From Burkholderia sp. (GTDB lineage: Bacteria > Pseudomonadota > Gammaproteobacteria > Burkholderiales > Burkholderiaceae), in NCBI GenBank assembly GCA_028292565.1, contig JAQGMD010000452.1, forward strand, positions 1-28,440: DNA of 28,440 nucleotides, written 5' to 3'. The first letter of the stretch is position 1; each line of letters opens with the position of its first letter. This document shows positions 9,701 to 17,119 of the stretch, in pieces. A program made the position numbers and the translations under genes. The notes beneath the pieces were generated by a model, which was not told the origin of the DNA, ran no database searches, and saw only the letters and a list, made by a program, of their open reading frames with translations.

Positions 9701-10962
9701 GCATGCAGCAACTGAACATCGACCAGTGGCGCGACGTAGTCGGCACGGCCGCATCGACAGCGTCGTCGCCCGAACCTGCAGCGGATGGCAAGCCGGCATC
9801 GCCTGGCATCGCGCAGTACATCGAGCCGGAGGTGCTCGCCGCGCGTGCCACCGAGCTGATCGTGATGGGGAAAAAACTGGATAACGTCGTGGTTGGCGCG
9901 TCGCACCAGAAAGGCGTGTGGCAGGCGAATATCGATTCCGAACAGGCCTCCGGCTATGTGACATGGAATGAATCCCAGTCGGGTCGTGGTCCGGGCAGGG
10001 TGACCGCGCGACTGGCCTCCCTGGTCATTCCGAAATCGGCTGCGACCGATGTGTCGGAACTGCTGGACGGGAAAGATACGACCACCCGCATTCCCGGGCT
10101 CGACATCGTGGCCGAGAATTTCGAATTGTTCGGCAAGAAGTTCGGCCAGCTTGAATTGTCGGCCAATAACATGCGCGGCGCCAACGGCTGGGAATGGCGG
10201 ATCAACAAGCTGTCGATTGCCAATCCGGACGGACAGCTGAGCGCTACCGGCAACTGGAGTCGCAGCGCAGGCGAAAGCACCTCCAGCTTAGTGTATTCGC
10301 TGCAAATTGCGGACGCCGGGAAAATGCTCGATCGCTTCGGTTTTGCCAATGTGCTGCGTGGCGGCAAGGGCAAAATGGAGGGCGAAGTCAGCTGGAAAGG
10401 CTTGCCGTTCTCGCTCGATATCCCCAGCCTGACCGGAAGGGTCCAGCTCGATATGGCGGCGGGCCAGTTTTTGAAGGTCGACCCCGCCGCCGCGAAGCTG
10501 CTTGGTGTATTGAGCCTGCAGTCGCTACCCCGCCGGCTGGCGCTGGATTTCCGTGATGTGTTTTCGGAGGGCTTCGCCTTCGACGGCGTCACCGCGACAG
10601 CGACGATAGATCAGGGCGTGGCCAAGACCAGCAATTTTAAGATGCGCGGCGTGGCGGCTACGGTACTGATCGGCGGAACCGCCGACATCGCGAAGGAGTC
10701 CCAGAATTTGCATGTGGTGGTGATTCCGGAAATTAATGTCGGCGCAGCATCTGTCGTCTACGGTCTGGCGGTCAATCCCGTCATCGGTGTCGGCACCTTC
10801 CTCGCGCAGTTGTTCCTGCGCGAACCGTTGATGAAGGCATTTACTTTCGAGTATGAAATTACCGGCCCGTGGAAAGACCCCGTGGTAACCAAGCTGGTGC
10901 GAAAACCCGCTGCCACTCCCGCGACCGGCGAAGCCGGTCGTAACCCCGCATTCACCGGTTGA
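6763..10962 (+). CDS. yhdP: YhdP family AsmA-like envelope protein
   Basis: About 1399 residues, close to the usual size for this family of very long inner-membrane-anchored periplasmic proteins. The family is implicated in moving phospholipid from inner to outer membrane (known for E. coli YhdP). A single N-terminal membrane helix (about residues 38-60 from this start, LFTALVVAYFIFCALFLSL) is followed by a long beta-rich periplasmic region. The AsmA-like C-terminal block (LLGVLSLQSLPRRLALDFRD, then FKMRGVAATVLIGG and a final EYEITGPWKDP) is very characteristic. I prefer the ATG at 6763; an upstream in-frame TTG at 6727 exists. Neither has a strong ribosome site. It is followed at 8 bases by the C-N hydrolase and then tldD. 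E. coli also has yhdP next to tldD. Confidence 0.95.
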   Translation: MSNDQHKQPQTSFPFAAFWAALVQAYRTLNTVTHHALSTLFTALVVAYFIFCALFLSLRYVVLPQIDNYKPDVESMVTRALGNKVSIATINASWDGLQPHLSLGDVTIHDKFGNAALRLPKVATTVSWWSVVAADLRLHTLEISRPDMDVTRDSDGHIYVGGIFIDTGKSGDGKGLDWVLSQREIVIRDGRVRWTDRKRAAPELVLNDVDIVLNNQWREHRFALKATPPAAYSAPVDVRAVFQHPHFTHSISDPSRWKGELYAALSDTDLAVWKAYFDYPIEVQQGKGSVRAWLSFDHAKVADFTADLTLANVATRLRKDLEPLRLAHVNGRVSVQEDFNPRLEDGTPTFGAHGHAIALTDFSLQTEDGLVLPTTTISERYTPARDGEPEKTEVAAKLVDLRTIADFAASLPLPAAQHQALADFAPSGMLKDFSMQWEGAYPHISAYEVKGQFAALSMKPQAARPARPKSGNTPAQAAVPAIPGFDNLTGSVDANERGGSFSLASDNLKLQMPAYFAEPVMPLERLNMQAKWTFQEKDQLLLEVHKMDFEQEGVSGALSGKHLMPLNRAVGKSQGTIDLTGKLNGLDVRKVGNYLPLATPETLRTWLAGALVGGRADDVRFRLKGDLAQFPFHPQRPGEKPRGEFNVTGKIVDGKLDYAPGKFAKDGKTPLWPLLENIKGTIAFDRTRMEIKAESAKTSGVALSNTKAVIPDLSTHDKVLAVEGEAAGALQDFVHFANGSPVLDWIGQFTEETRASGNAKLALKLQLPLEHMTESKVQGTLQFINNNVTLQNAVPPLQSANGKLDFNEKGFSLNGIRAGFLGGPVNVSGGTQRDGGILVRADGSLTVDGIRRIYPSPTMQQIMNRITGGTRYSTTIRVRNKRPEIVVESSLQGLGLDFPAPLRKAANESLPLKFELAGLPSNDLASVRDEIKLSVGSALSARYERQKPVEKGTEWRLVRGGIGVNVPPPLPDSGLIANVSMQQLNIDQWRDVVGTAASTASSPEPAADGKPASPGIAQYIEPEVLAARATELIVMGKKLDNVVVGASHQKGVWQANIDSEQASGYVTWNESQSGRGPGRVTARLASLVIPKSAATDVSELLDGKDTTTRIPGLDIVAENFELFGKKFGQLELSANNMRGANGWEWRINKLSIANPDGQLSATGNWSRSAGESTSSLVYSLQIADAGKMLDRFGFANVLRGGKGKMEGEVSWKGLPFSLDIPSLTGRVQLDMAAGQFLKVDPAAAKLLGVLSLQSLPRRLALDFRDVFSEGFAFDGVTATATIDQGVAKTSNFKMRGVAATVLIGGTADIAKESQNLHVVVIPEINVGAASVVYGLAVNPVIGVGTFLAQLFLREPLMKAFTFEYEITGPWKDPVVTKLVRKPAATPATGEAGRNPAFTG

Positions 10963-10969
10963 GGCTCCT

Positions 10970-11773
10970 ATGGACACTATCAAAGTCGCCGCGATACAAA
11001 TGGTCTCGACCCCGCACGTGGACGAAAACTTCGCGACGGCGGGACGACTGATTGCGCAAGCCGCCCAGCAGGGCGCTCAACTGGTGCTGCTGCCGGAATA
11101 CTGGCCTATCCTCGGCATGCATGAGAAGGACAAGGTGGCGCATGCGGAACCGTTTGACGCCGGACCTATCCAGGCATTCATGTCCGATATGGCGCGCGAA
11201 CACTGCGTCTGGCTGATTGGCGGGACGCTGCCGCTGATTGCGCCGGAAGCCAACAAAGTGCTCAATACCATGGTGGTCTATAACCCGGCGGGCGAGCATG
11301 TGATTCGGTATGACAAGATTCATCTGTTCAGCTTCACCAAGGGCGAAGAGTCATACGACGAGGCGCGCACCATCGTGCACGGCACCAAGGTGGCGGCCTT
11401 CGATTCCCCGTTTGGCAGGATCGGGCTGTCAGTGTGCTACGACTTGCGCTTTCCGGAACTTTATCGGGCGATGGGCGAGTGCGCACTGATTGTTGTGCCA
11501 TCCGCGTTCACCTATACGACGGGCAATGCGCATTGGGAAATCCTGCTGCGTGCACGCGCCATTGAAAATCAGTGTTACGTGCTCGCCGCCGCGCAGGGTG
11601 GCCGTCATCCAAACGGCCGTCGCACATGGGGTCACAGCATGCTGATCGACCCGTGGGGCGAAATCAAATCGGTCCTCCCCGAAGGCGAGGGCATAGTGAT
11701 CGGCGACATGGATCCCCACCGTCTGCAGAAGGTGCGCGAGAGTTTGCCGGCGCTTAAACATCGCAAGCTTTGA
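10970..11773 (+). CDS. Nitrilase-superfamily C-N hydrolase, probable deaminated-glutathione amidase type
   Basis: A 267-residue member of the carbon-nitrogen hydrolase fold. The Glu-Lys-Cys catalytic triad is visible as E43 in LLPEYW, K116 in RYDKIHLF and C156 in [13 protein letters not shown]. The [11 protein letters not shown] and [23 protein letters not shown] stretches match the Nit1/NitA-like branch, which hydrolyses deaminated glutathione or similar omega-amides. The exact substrate is an inference. GAGG lies 7 bases before the ATG. It begins 8 bases after the yhdP stop and precedes tldD, so the three are likely one transcript. Confidence 0.92.
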   Translation: MDTIKVAAIQMVSTPHVDENFATAGRLIAQAAQQGAQLVLLPEYWPILGMHEKDKVAHAEPFDAGPIQAFMSDMAREHCVWLIGGTLPLIAPEANKVLNTMVVYNPAGEHVIRYDKIHLFSFTKGEESYDEARTIVHGTKVAAFDSPFGRIGLSVCYDLRFPELYRAMGECALIVVPSAFTYTTGNAHWEILLRARAIENQCYVLAAAQGGRHPNGRRTWGHSMLIDPWGEIKSVLPEGEGIVIGDMDPHRLQKVRESLPALKHRKL

Positions 11774-11849
11774 ATGCCTGAACTACAATAGCCTGACCTG
11801 CCGGACACCTGTTGAATCACGCGGTGGTACTACGCGAACGAGAAAGACC

Positions 11850-13310
11850 ATGAAGCTATTCGAACCGAATTTTCAAACCCTGGCCGCCGCGCGCGAAGTG
11901 TTGCTGACGCCGTTCGGCCTCGACGAGTCGAAACTGACCAATGCGCTGGGCGAGATTTTCACGCACCGCGTGGACTACGCCGACCTGTATTTCCAATTCA
12001 CGAAACACGAAGGCTGGAGCCTGGAAGAGGGCATCGTCAAGACCGGCAGTTTCTCGATAGACCAGGGTGTCGGCGTGCGCGCCGTGTCAGGCGAAAAGAC
12101 CGCATTCTCCTATTCCGACGAAATTTCCGAACGGGCATTGCTGGAAGCCGCCGCAGCTACCCGCACGATTGCGCGCCAGGGCTCCGGCAAAATCAAAGTC
12201 GCTTCTTCGATAGAGCAGGTCGGCGGCCGCTCCCTTTACCTGCCGCATGACCCGCTGTCTTCGTTGGATGCGACCGAGAAGGTGAAGCTGCTGGAACGGG
12301 TCGAACGCATTGCGCGCGCCAAGGATCCGCGCATCGTGCAAGTAATGGCCGGACTCGCCGGCGAGTACAACGTGGTGCTGGTCGTGCGCAGCGACGGTGT
12401 GCTTGCGGCCGACATTCGTCCGCTGGTGCGTCTTTCGATTACGGTGATTGCGGAACAGAACGGTCGCCGCGAAGTGGGTTCCAGCGGCGGCGGCGGGCGC
12501 TATAGCTACGCCTACTTCACCGATGAAATGCTGGAAAAATACGCGGGCGATGCAGTCAGTGCTGCGCTTGTGAATCTCGATGCGCGTCCCGCCCCTGCAG
12601 GTCCGATGACGGTCGTGCTTGGCCCGGGATGGCCCGGTGTGCTGTTGCATGAAGCGATCGGCCACGGGCTCGAAGGTGACTTCAACCGCAAGGGTTCCAG
12701 CGCGTTTTCCGGTCGCCTGGGCGAGCGGGTTGCGGCCAAAGGCGTCACCGTGGTCGATGACGGCACGATTGCCGACCGCCGTGGTTCCCTCAACGTCGAC
12801 GATGAGGGCAACCCGACGCAATGCACGACCCTGATTGAAGACGGCATCCTGAAAGGCTATATCCAGGACACGCTGAACGCGCGCCTGATGAACATGCCGG
12901 TCACCGGCAATGCGCGCCGCCAATCGTTTGCGCACCTGCCGATGCCACGCATGACCAATACCTACATGCTCGGCGGCGACAAGGATCCTGCGGAGATCAT
13001 CGCATCGGTGAAGAACGGCCTGTACGCGGTGAACTTTGGCGGCGGACAGGTCGACATCACCAACGGCAAATTCGTGTTCTCGGCCAGTGAAGCCTACATG
13101 ATTGAAGACGGCAGGATCAGCTACCCGGTCAAAGGGGCCACACTGATCGGCAACGGGCCTGACGTGCTTAATCGCGTATCTATGATCGGAAACGACATGA
13201 AGCTCGACAGCGGCGTCGGCGTATGCGGCAAGGAAGGGCAGAGCGTGCCGGTCGGTGTCGGCCAGCCGACCTTGCGTATCGATGGCATGACTGTTGGCGG
13301 TACTGCCTGA
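11850..13310 (+). CDS. tldD: Metalloprotease TldD
   Basis: A 486-residue TldD subunit, which with TldE (PmbA) forms a zinc protease degrading unfolded peptides and maturing microcin B17 in E. coli. The zinc-binding HExxxH motif reads HEAIGH at 267-272. The conserved C-terminal [18 protein letters not shown] contains the cysteine (about 459) expected as a further metal ligand. Length matches the family (about 480). GAGAAAG precedes the ATG. There is a 76-base gap after the amidase gene. No pmbA/tldE partner lies in this window. Confidence 0.97.
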   Translation: MKLFEPNFQTLAAAREVLLTPFGLDESKLTNALGEIFTHRVDYADLYFQFTKHEGWSLEEGIVKTGSFSIDQGVGVRAVSGEKTAFSYSDEISERALLEAAAATRTIARQGSGKIKVASSIEQVGGRSLYLPHDPLSSLDATEKVKLLERVERIARAKDPRIVQVMAGLAGEYNVVLVVRSDGVLAADIRPLVRLSITVIAEQNGRREVGSSGGGGRYSYAYFTDEMLEKYAGDAVSAALVNLDARPAPAGPMTVVLGPGWPGVLLHEAIGHGLEGDFNRKGSSAFSGRLGERVAAKGVTVVDDGTIADRRGSLNVDDEGNPTQCTTLIEDGILKGYIQDTLNARLMNMPVTGNARRQSFAHLPMPRMTNTYMLGGDKDPAEIIASVKNGLYAVNFGGGQVDITNGKFVFSASEAYMIEDGRISYPVKGATLIGNGPDVLNRVSMIGNDMKLDSGVGVCGKEGQSVPVGVGQPTLRIDGMTVGGTA

Positions 13311-13321
13311 GTGCCGCCAGC

Positions 13322-13364
13322 TTTCTGGCCAGATGAGCATCAAAAACGTTCAGCTGGCCAGAAA
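13322..13364. repeat. 11-bp perfect inverted repeat with paired CTGGCCAG palindromes
   Basis: TTTCTGGCCAG (13322-13332) is complementary to CTGGCCAGAAA (13354-13364), with a 21-base loop. Each arm contains the self-complementary CTGGCCAG, so the two copies (starting 13325 and 13354) are also a direct repeat 29 bp apart, close to three helical turns. No T tract follows, so it is a weak terminator for tldD. It lies just upstream of the inferred aroG leader promoter and could be an operator. Confidence 0.5.
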
Positions 13365-13378
13365 ATACCTGCACCGGC

Positions 13379-13407
13379 TTGCCAAACCTTTTGATTTATT
13401 GCACTAT
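13379..13407 (+). promoter_or_regulatory. Candidate sigma70 promoter for the aroG leader
   Basis: TTGCCA at 13379-13384 and CACTAT at 13402-13407 are separated by 17 bases. The -35 is good and the -10 is poor (3 of 6). Transcription would begin near 13414, just before the Phe/Tyr leader ORF. The position makes sense, but the match is modest. Confidence 0.3.
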
Positions 13408-13440
13408 TGGGCTCGACCTGAAGCAAAACCCGTAAAAAAT

Positions 13441-13512
13441 ATGATTTTCGCGCGCTTCTTCTTTTATTTTTACTTTAGCTATTCCAGCCCCAAGGCGGTG
13501 GAAAAGCGGTAA
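13441..13512 (+). CDS. Phe/Tyr-rich leader peptide of the aroG attenuator
   Basis: A 23-codon ORF (ATG 13441, TAA 13510-13512). Its codons 6-14 read FFFYFYFSY; with Phe3 there are six Phe and three Tyr in the first 14 codons. This is the hallmark of leader peptides that sense charged tRNA-Phe and tRNA-Tyr. The last Tyr codon (13480-13482) runs into the first arm of a hairpin, and a terminator follows 34 bases after the stop, ahead of DAHP synthase. There is no clear Shine-Dalgarno. The same frame also has an ATG at 13333, giving a 59-residue version. I infer a regulatory rather than structural role. Confidence 0.75.
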   Translation: MIFARFFFYFYFSYSSPKAVEKR

Positions 13513-13576
13513 GCGCGCAGGTAAAAGAGCCGAACCGAATTCCAAGAAAAACCGCCAGAGATGGCGGTTTTTTTTT
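13482..13576 (+). promoter_or_regulatory. Transcription attenuator of aroG (pause hairpin, antiterminator, terminator)
   Basis: Three mutually exclusive pairings are visible. The 1:2 hairpin pairs TTCCA 13482-13486 and GCC 13487-13489 with GGC 13494-13496 and TGGAA 13499-13503. The 2:3 antiterminator pairs GGCGGT 13494-13499 with ACCGCC 13551-13556 and GGAA 13500-13503 with TTCC 13540-13543. The 3:4 terminator is 13547-13572. A ribosome stalled on the Phe/Tyr codons would cover arm 1 and favour 2:3, allowing read-through into aroG. This is classical attenuation logic as in pheA or trp leaders; folding energies were not computed. Confidence 0.7.
13547..13576 (+). terminator. Intrinsic terminator in the aroG leader
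   Basis: A perfect 10-bp stem (AAAAACCGCC at 13547-13556 with GGCGGTTTTT at 13563-13572) has a 6-base loop and a run of nine T at 13568-13576. It is only 42 bases before the aroG ATG and downstream of the leader ORF, so it acts as the attenuator terminator, not as the end of tldD. Confidence 0.9.
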
Positions 13577-13618
13577 ACCCTTTTTGACGCATTCAAGCTT
13601 ACCCATTGGAGATAAACC

Positions 13619-14683
13619 ATGCCGCGTACCGATGACCTTCGCATACGAGAATTGAAAGAACTGACCCCGCCGTCGCATTTGATCCGTGAATTCTCGTGCT
13701 CCGAGAAGGCCGCAACCACCGCCGCGGGCGCGCGTACCGCGCTGCATCGCATTCTGCACGGTCAGGACGACCGTGTCATGGTCGTGATCGGTCCCTGCTC
13801 GATCCACGACACCAAGGCGGCGATGGAATATGCGAAGCGCCTGGTGGAAGAGCGCAAGCGTTTCGCCGGCGAGCTGGAAATCATCATGCGCGTCTACTTC
13901 GAAAAGCCGCGCACCACCGTGGGCTGGAAAGGCCTGATCAACGATCCGTACCTCGATAACAGCTTCCGCATCAACGACGGCCTGCGCATGGCGCGTGAAC
14001 TGCTGCTGAATATCAACGAGCTCGGGCTCCCCGCAGGCACCGAATTCCTTGACGTCATCAGTCCACAGTACATCGCCGACCTGGTCAGTTGGGGCGCGAT
14101 CGGCGCGCGCACGACCGAATCGCAAGTGCACCGGGAACTTGCTTCCGGACTGTCGTGCCCGGTAGGCTTCAAGAATGGTACCGACGGCAACGTCAAGATC
14201 GCGGTGGATGCGATCAAGGCCGCCTCGCAGCCGCACCATTTCCTCTCCGTCACCAAGGGCGGCCACTCGGCGATCGTCTCCACCAACGGCAACGAGGATT
14301 GCCATGTCATCCTGCGCGGCGGCAAGGCGCCCAACTATGATGCCGCCAGCGTCGACGCGGCCTGCAAGGACATCGCCAACAGCGGACTCGCGTCGCGCCT
14401 GATGATCGATGCGTCGCATGCAAACAGCTCCAAGAAGCCGGAGAACCAGGTTCCGGTGTGCGCCGACATCAGCAAGCAGATTGCCGCGGGCGATAGCCGC
14501 ATCGTTGGCGTCATGGTGGAATCGCATCTGGTCGCCGGCCGGCAGGACCTCATTCCCGGCAAAGAGCTGACCTATGGCCAGTCGATCACCGATGGCTGCA
14601 TCGATTGGGAATCGAGCATCAAGGTGCTCGAAGGACTGGCTGAAGCGGTCAAACAGCGTCGGCTGCAGGATCCGGACGCTTGA
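13619..14683 (+). CDS. aroG: Class I 3-deoxy-7-phosphoheptulonate (DAHP) synthase
   Basis: Catalyses the first shikimate-pathway step, joining phosphoenolpyruvate and erythrose-4-phosphate. The 354-residue protein is the class I (AroF/G/H) type. Visible family motifs include VVIGPCSIHD near 57-66, MRVYFEKPRTTVGWKGLINDP, the GARTTESQVHRELASGLSCPVGFKNGTDG block, LRGGKAPNY, and IDASHANSSK near the metal-binding site. The sequence is closest in feel to E. coli AroG, the Phe-inhibited isozyme, but which amino acid inhibits it cannot be settled by eye. GGAG at 13608-13611 precedes the ATG. The upstream Phe/Tyr leader and terminator indicate transcriptional attenuation by aromatic amino acid supply. 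It appears monocistronic; the next gene is convergent. Confidence 0.97.
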   Translation: MPRTDDLRIRELKELTPPSHLIREFSCSEKAATTAAGARTALHRILHGQDDRVMVVIGPCSIHDTKAAMEYAKRLVEERKRFAGELEIIMRVYFEKPRTTVGWKGLINDPYLDNSFRINDGLRMARELLLNINELGLPAGTEFLDVISPQYIADLVSWGAIGARTTESQVHRELASGLSCPVGFKNGTDGNVKIAVDAIKAASQPHHFLSVTKGGHSAIVSTNGNEDCHVILRGGKAPNYDAASVDAACKDIANSGLASRLMIDASHANSSKKPENQVPVCADISKQIAAGDSRIVGVMVESHLVAGRQDLIPGKELTYGQSITDGCIDWESSIKVLEGLAEAVKQRRLQDPDA

Positions 14684-14753
14684 TTGTCAGGTCGCGCCTT
14701 GTACGCGCAGATGAAATCCGGTTCATTTGTCACGTCTGAATCTTCCACTTTCA

Positions 14754-14782
14754 CTCCCCTCCCCGCAAGCGGGAGAGGGGAG
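14754..14782. repeat. GC-rich palindromic repeat (REP-like), possible bidirectional terminator
   Basis: CTCCCCTCCCCGC on the left pairs with GCGGGAGAGGGGAG on the right with one bulged base and a very short AA loop. Hairpins of this CTCTCCCGC-AAG-GCGGGAGAGG type are familiar dispersed intergenic repeats in proteobacteria (from memory, not searched). It sits between convergent aroG and the aspartic protease gene, where a bidirectional terminator would be useful. Confidence 0.65.
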
Positions 14783-14787
14783 ATCCT

Positions 14788-15420
14788 TCAAAAACGCTTG
14801 GTAAGCGTCATCATTTCGCCGTCACGCTGCATGGCCGTGCGATTCAGGAAAGACATCCCGAGCAGGATGATCGGAAGCCCGGATTCCTGAACCACAGCGT
14901 CGACCTGGTTGAGTTCGATATCGCCCACTCTGACGGTGTCGAGCTTGACGCGATACGCAGACACGACGCCGTTCGCAGTGTTCAGGTAGCCGATCTGCCC
15001 CCTCTTGTAATCGATCCCCAGTCGCCGCGCATCGGATGCGGGTATCGCGATCAGTGTCGCGCCCGTATCCAGCAGCATGCGTGCCGTGCCGCCATTGATC
15101 TGGCCCTGCACCATGTAATGTCCCTGGCCGTCCGCCTGCAGGCTGACGCTGGCGGTACCGCCCGACGTGCTTCGGTTGAAGTGCTCGCCGATCACGATAG
15201 TCTGGCGCTTGCCGTTGATGTCGATCGTTGCGCCGGATTCGCTGACCGACACCAGCTTTACGCCATCGGCCACGGCGTTGCCGGCCGCGTAGGTCTTCGG
15301 CGATTTGCCGTCAACGACCAGCACCGCCTTGTTCGGGAACAGGCCGACTACGCTGATGTCGACGGCATAAGCCGCATTGGCAAGCAGGAAGAGGGCGGCT
15401 GAAAGAGAGATTGGGCGCAT
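14788..15420 (-). CDS. Periplasmic retropepsin-like (clan AA) aspartic protease
   Basis: A 210-residue protein with a clear N-terminal signal peptide (hydrophobic 5-17, likely cut after AYA near residue 19). The catalytic motif is LLDTGATLIAIP with D118, and the C-terminal hydrophobic-hydrophobic-Gly element is ILLGMSFL, which together define a single retroviral-type aspartic protease domain acting as a dimer. It resembles the secreted TIGR02281-type family. Residues about 20-80 form a preceding small domain of unknown role. It starts 25 bases after the yajQ stop on the same strand, so both probably share a transcript. Substrates are unknown. Confidence 0.88.
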   Translation of the reverse strand: MRPISLSAALFLLANAAYAVDISVVGLFPNKAVLVVDGKSPKTYAAGNAVADGVKLVSVSESGATIDINGKRQTIVIGEHFNRSTSGGTASVSLQADGQGHYMVQGQINGGTARMLLDTGATLIAIPASDARRLGIDYKRGQIGYLNTANGVVSAYRVKLDTVRVGDIELNQVDAVVQESGLPIILLGMSFLNRTAMQRDGEMMTLTKRF

Positions 15421-15445
15421 AAGTTTCGGGTCCGGAGCAGGGAAG

Positions 15446-15931
15446 CTAGTCCCTGAAGTTTTCGAAGTCCAGGGGCAGGTCGGTCGCTTCCTTCTTCAAC
15501 AGCGCAATCGCGGCCTGCAGATCGTCGCGCTTTGCACCGGTGATGCGTACCGCCTCGCCCTGTATGCTGGCCTCCACTTTCATCTTGCTGTCCTTGATGA
15601 GGCGAACAATTTTCTTGGCAGCGTCCGACTCGATGCCGTTCTTGATCTTGATGACCTGCTTGACCTTGTCGCCGCCGATTTTCTCGATCTTGCCGATGTC
15701 AAGAAAACGCACATCGACTCCACGCTTGGTCATCTTGCCCGTCAACACATCGCGGACCTGGCTGAGCTGGAAGTCGCTGTCCGCGTAGGCGGTCAGCTCA
15801 CGCTCCTTCTGCTCGACGCGGGCATCGCTGCCCTTGAAGTCGAAGCGGGTCGAAATTTCTTTGTTCGCCTGGTCAACGGCATTCTTTACTTCTACGGTGT
15901 TTGCTTCTGATACGACGTCAAACGATGGCAT
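15446..15931 (-). CDS. yajQ: YajQ family nucleotide-binding protein
   Basis: 161 residues, the usual length. The [11 protein letters not shown] start, the [12 protein letters not shown] motif, the [16 protein letters not shown] block and the [16 protein letters not shown] stretch are all typical of YajQ. Members bind nucleic acids, and some (Xanthomonas XC_3703) bind cyclic di-GMP and act with a LysR-type regulator. The specific ligand here is inference. GAGG precedes the ATG. The gene is divergent from murB and is followed by the aspartic protease. Confidence 0.95.
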   Translation of the reverse strand: MPSFDVVSEANTVEVKNAVDQANKEISTRFDFKGSDARVEQKERELTAYADSDFQLSQVRDVLTGKMTKRGVDVRFLDIGKIEKIGGDKVKQVIKIKNGIESDAAKKIVRLIKDSKMKVEASIQGEAVRITGAKRDDLQAAIALLKKEATDLPLDFENFRD

Positions 15932-16010
15932 GAGCTGATCCTCTTCAATAGGTTTTCTTGCAACTTGGTTAACTGCAGATTCTAAAGGACAAAAAAACAG
16001 GTGGCTAGTT

Positions 16011-16038
16011 TTGCTTGCGGTTTTGCTTGGACTATAAT
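16011..16038 (+). promoter_or_regulatory. sigma70 promoter of murB
   Basis: TTGCTT at 16011-16016 and a perfect TATAAT at 16033-16038, spacer 16. The expected transcription start is near 16045, only 2-4 bases before the ATG at 16048, with no room for a ribosome binding site. The promoter covers the alternative TTG start at 16015, which argues against that longer protein. Confidence 0.7.
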
Positions 16039-16047
16039 CCTCGCGCT

Positions 16048-17076
16048 ATGACCCTTTCCCTGTCAATCCAACGCGATTTCTCGCTGCGTCCCCATAATAC
16101 GTTTGGCATCGACGCCAAAGCGCATGCTTACCTGAAAGTCAACACGCCTGATCTGTTGCGCGAGGTTCGGGCTTCGCAGGCGCTTGCCGGCTTGCCGCGG
16201 CTAGTGTTGGGCGGCGGCAGCAATCTGTTGCTTACGGGTGATTTCGCCGGACTTGTGCTGCATATGTGCATGAAAGGCATCGCGGTCGTTGGCGAGGATG
16301 CGCATGCAACCTACGTTCGTGCGGCGGCGGGAGAGAACTGGCACGATTTCGTGCGCTGGACACTGGCGCAGGGATTGGGCGGGCTGGAAAACCTGTCGCT
16401 GATTCCCGGTAGCGTCGGAGCGGCGCCGATCCAGAACATTGGCGCCTACGGGGCCGAGGTGAAGGACTGCTTTCACGAGCTGACTGCGTTCGACATGGTG
16501 GAGGGCCGCAGCTTCACTCTCGACAAAGCCGCTTGCGATTTCAGATATCGCGACAGCGTGTTCAAACATCGTTTGCGCGAGCGGGCAGTGATCCTCGACG
16601 TGACGTTCGCATTACTCAAACAATGGAAACCCAACGTGCAATATGTCGATGTCGCGCAGGAACTCGCTGCGCGCGGCATTGAAGTTCCCACTGCATTTGA
16701 TATCAGCGACGCGGTAATTGCCGTCCGCACGCGCAAGCTGCCGGATCCGGCGGTGATTGGTAATGCAGGCAGCTTCTTCAAGAATCCGATCGTGTCGGCG
16801 CAACAGTGCAACGAGTTGTTGGGACGCCATCCGAACCTGGTCAGCTATGCGCAACCCGATGGCAGTTTCAAACTTGCGGCGGGATGGCTGATCGACCAGT
16901 GCGGTTGGAAGGGCCGGAGCCTCGGAGCGGCGGGCGTGTATGAAAAGCAGGCGCTCGTGTTGGTCAATCGTGGCGGGGCCAGCGGAAAGGATGTGGCGAA
17001 GCTTGCTGCGGCGATCCAGGCCGATGTGAGGGCACGATTCGGGGTCATGCTGGAACCTGAGCCGATTTTTGTTTGA
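16048..17076 (+). CDS. murB: UDP-N-acetylenolpyruvoylglucosamine reductase
   Basis: MurB reduces UDP-GlcNAc-enolpyruvate to UDP-MurNAc with NADPH and FAD, the second committed step of peptidoglycan synthesis, in the cytoplasm. From ATG 16048 the product is 342 residues, the same length as E. coli type I MurB. FAD-binding and catalytic motifs are visible: [35 protein letters not shown], the type I YRDSVFK tyrosine, the NAGSFFKNP serine loop, and the C-terminal LEPEPIF glutamate. A longer frame from TTG 16015 is rejected because it overlaps the promoter. Tandem hairpins follow the stop. Confidence 0.97.
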   Translation: MTLSLSIQRDFSLRPHNTFGIDAKAHAYLKVNTPDLLREVRASQALAGLPRLVLGGGSNLLLTGDFAGLVLHMCMKGIAVVGEDAHATYVRAAAGENWHDFVRWTLAQGLGGLENLSLIPGSVGAAPIQNIGAYGAEVKDCFHELTAFDMVEGRSFTLDKAACDFRYRDSVFKHRLRERAVILDVTFALLKQWKPNVQYVDVAQELAARGIEVPTAFDISDAVIAVRTRKLPDPAVIGNAGSFFKNPIVSAQQCNELLGRHPNLVSYAQPDGSFKLAAGWLIDQCGWKGRSLGAAGVYEKQALVLVNRGGASGKDVAKLAAAIQADVRARFGVMLEPEPIFV

Positions 17077-17105
17077 CGGTAGGGCGCATCGTGACGCCCT
17101 ACCGT
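17076..17105. terminator. First hairpin after murB
   Basis: An 11-bp perfect stem (17076-17086 with 17095-17105) and an 8-base loop, starting at the last base of the murB stop. No T tract. The GTAGGGCGCA / CGCCCTAC core resembles the second hairpin just downstream. Confidence 0.6.
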
Positions 17106-17119
17106 CTGATGTGATTGCG

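Noticed and set aside
12087..13343. 418-codon open frame on the minus strand
   Set aside because: Antisense to tldD, low-complexity composition rich in His, Arg and Ala, no recognisable domain.
13294..13440. Longer version of the Phe/Tyr leader ORF
   Set aside because: The frame opens within tldD and has no ribosome site; the ATG at 13441 directly before the Phe/Tyr run is more like known leader peptides, although ATG 13333 cannot be excluded.
13475..14527. 350-codon open frame on the minus strand
   Set aside because: Antisense to aroG and running across the attenuator terminator; no family features.
16015..16047. Upstream TTG start for murB
   Set aside because: The extension lies on top of the -35 and -10 elements; the 342-residue form fits the family.
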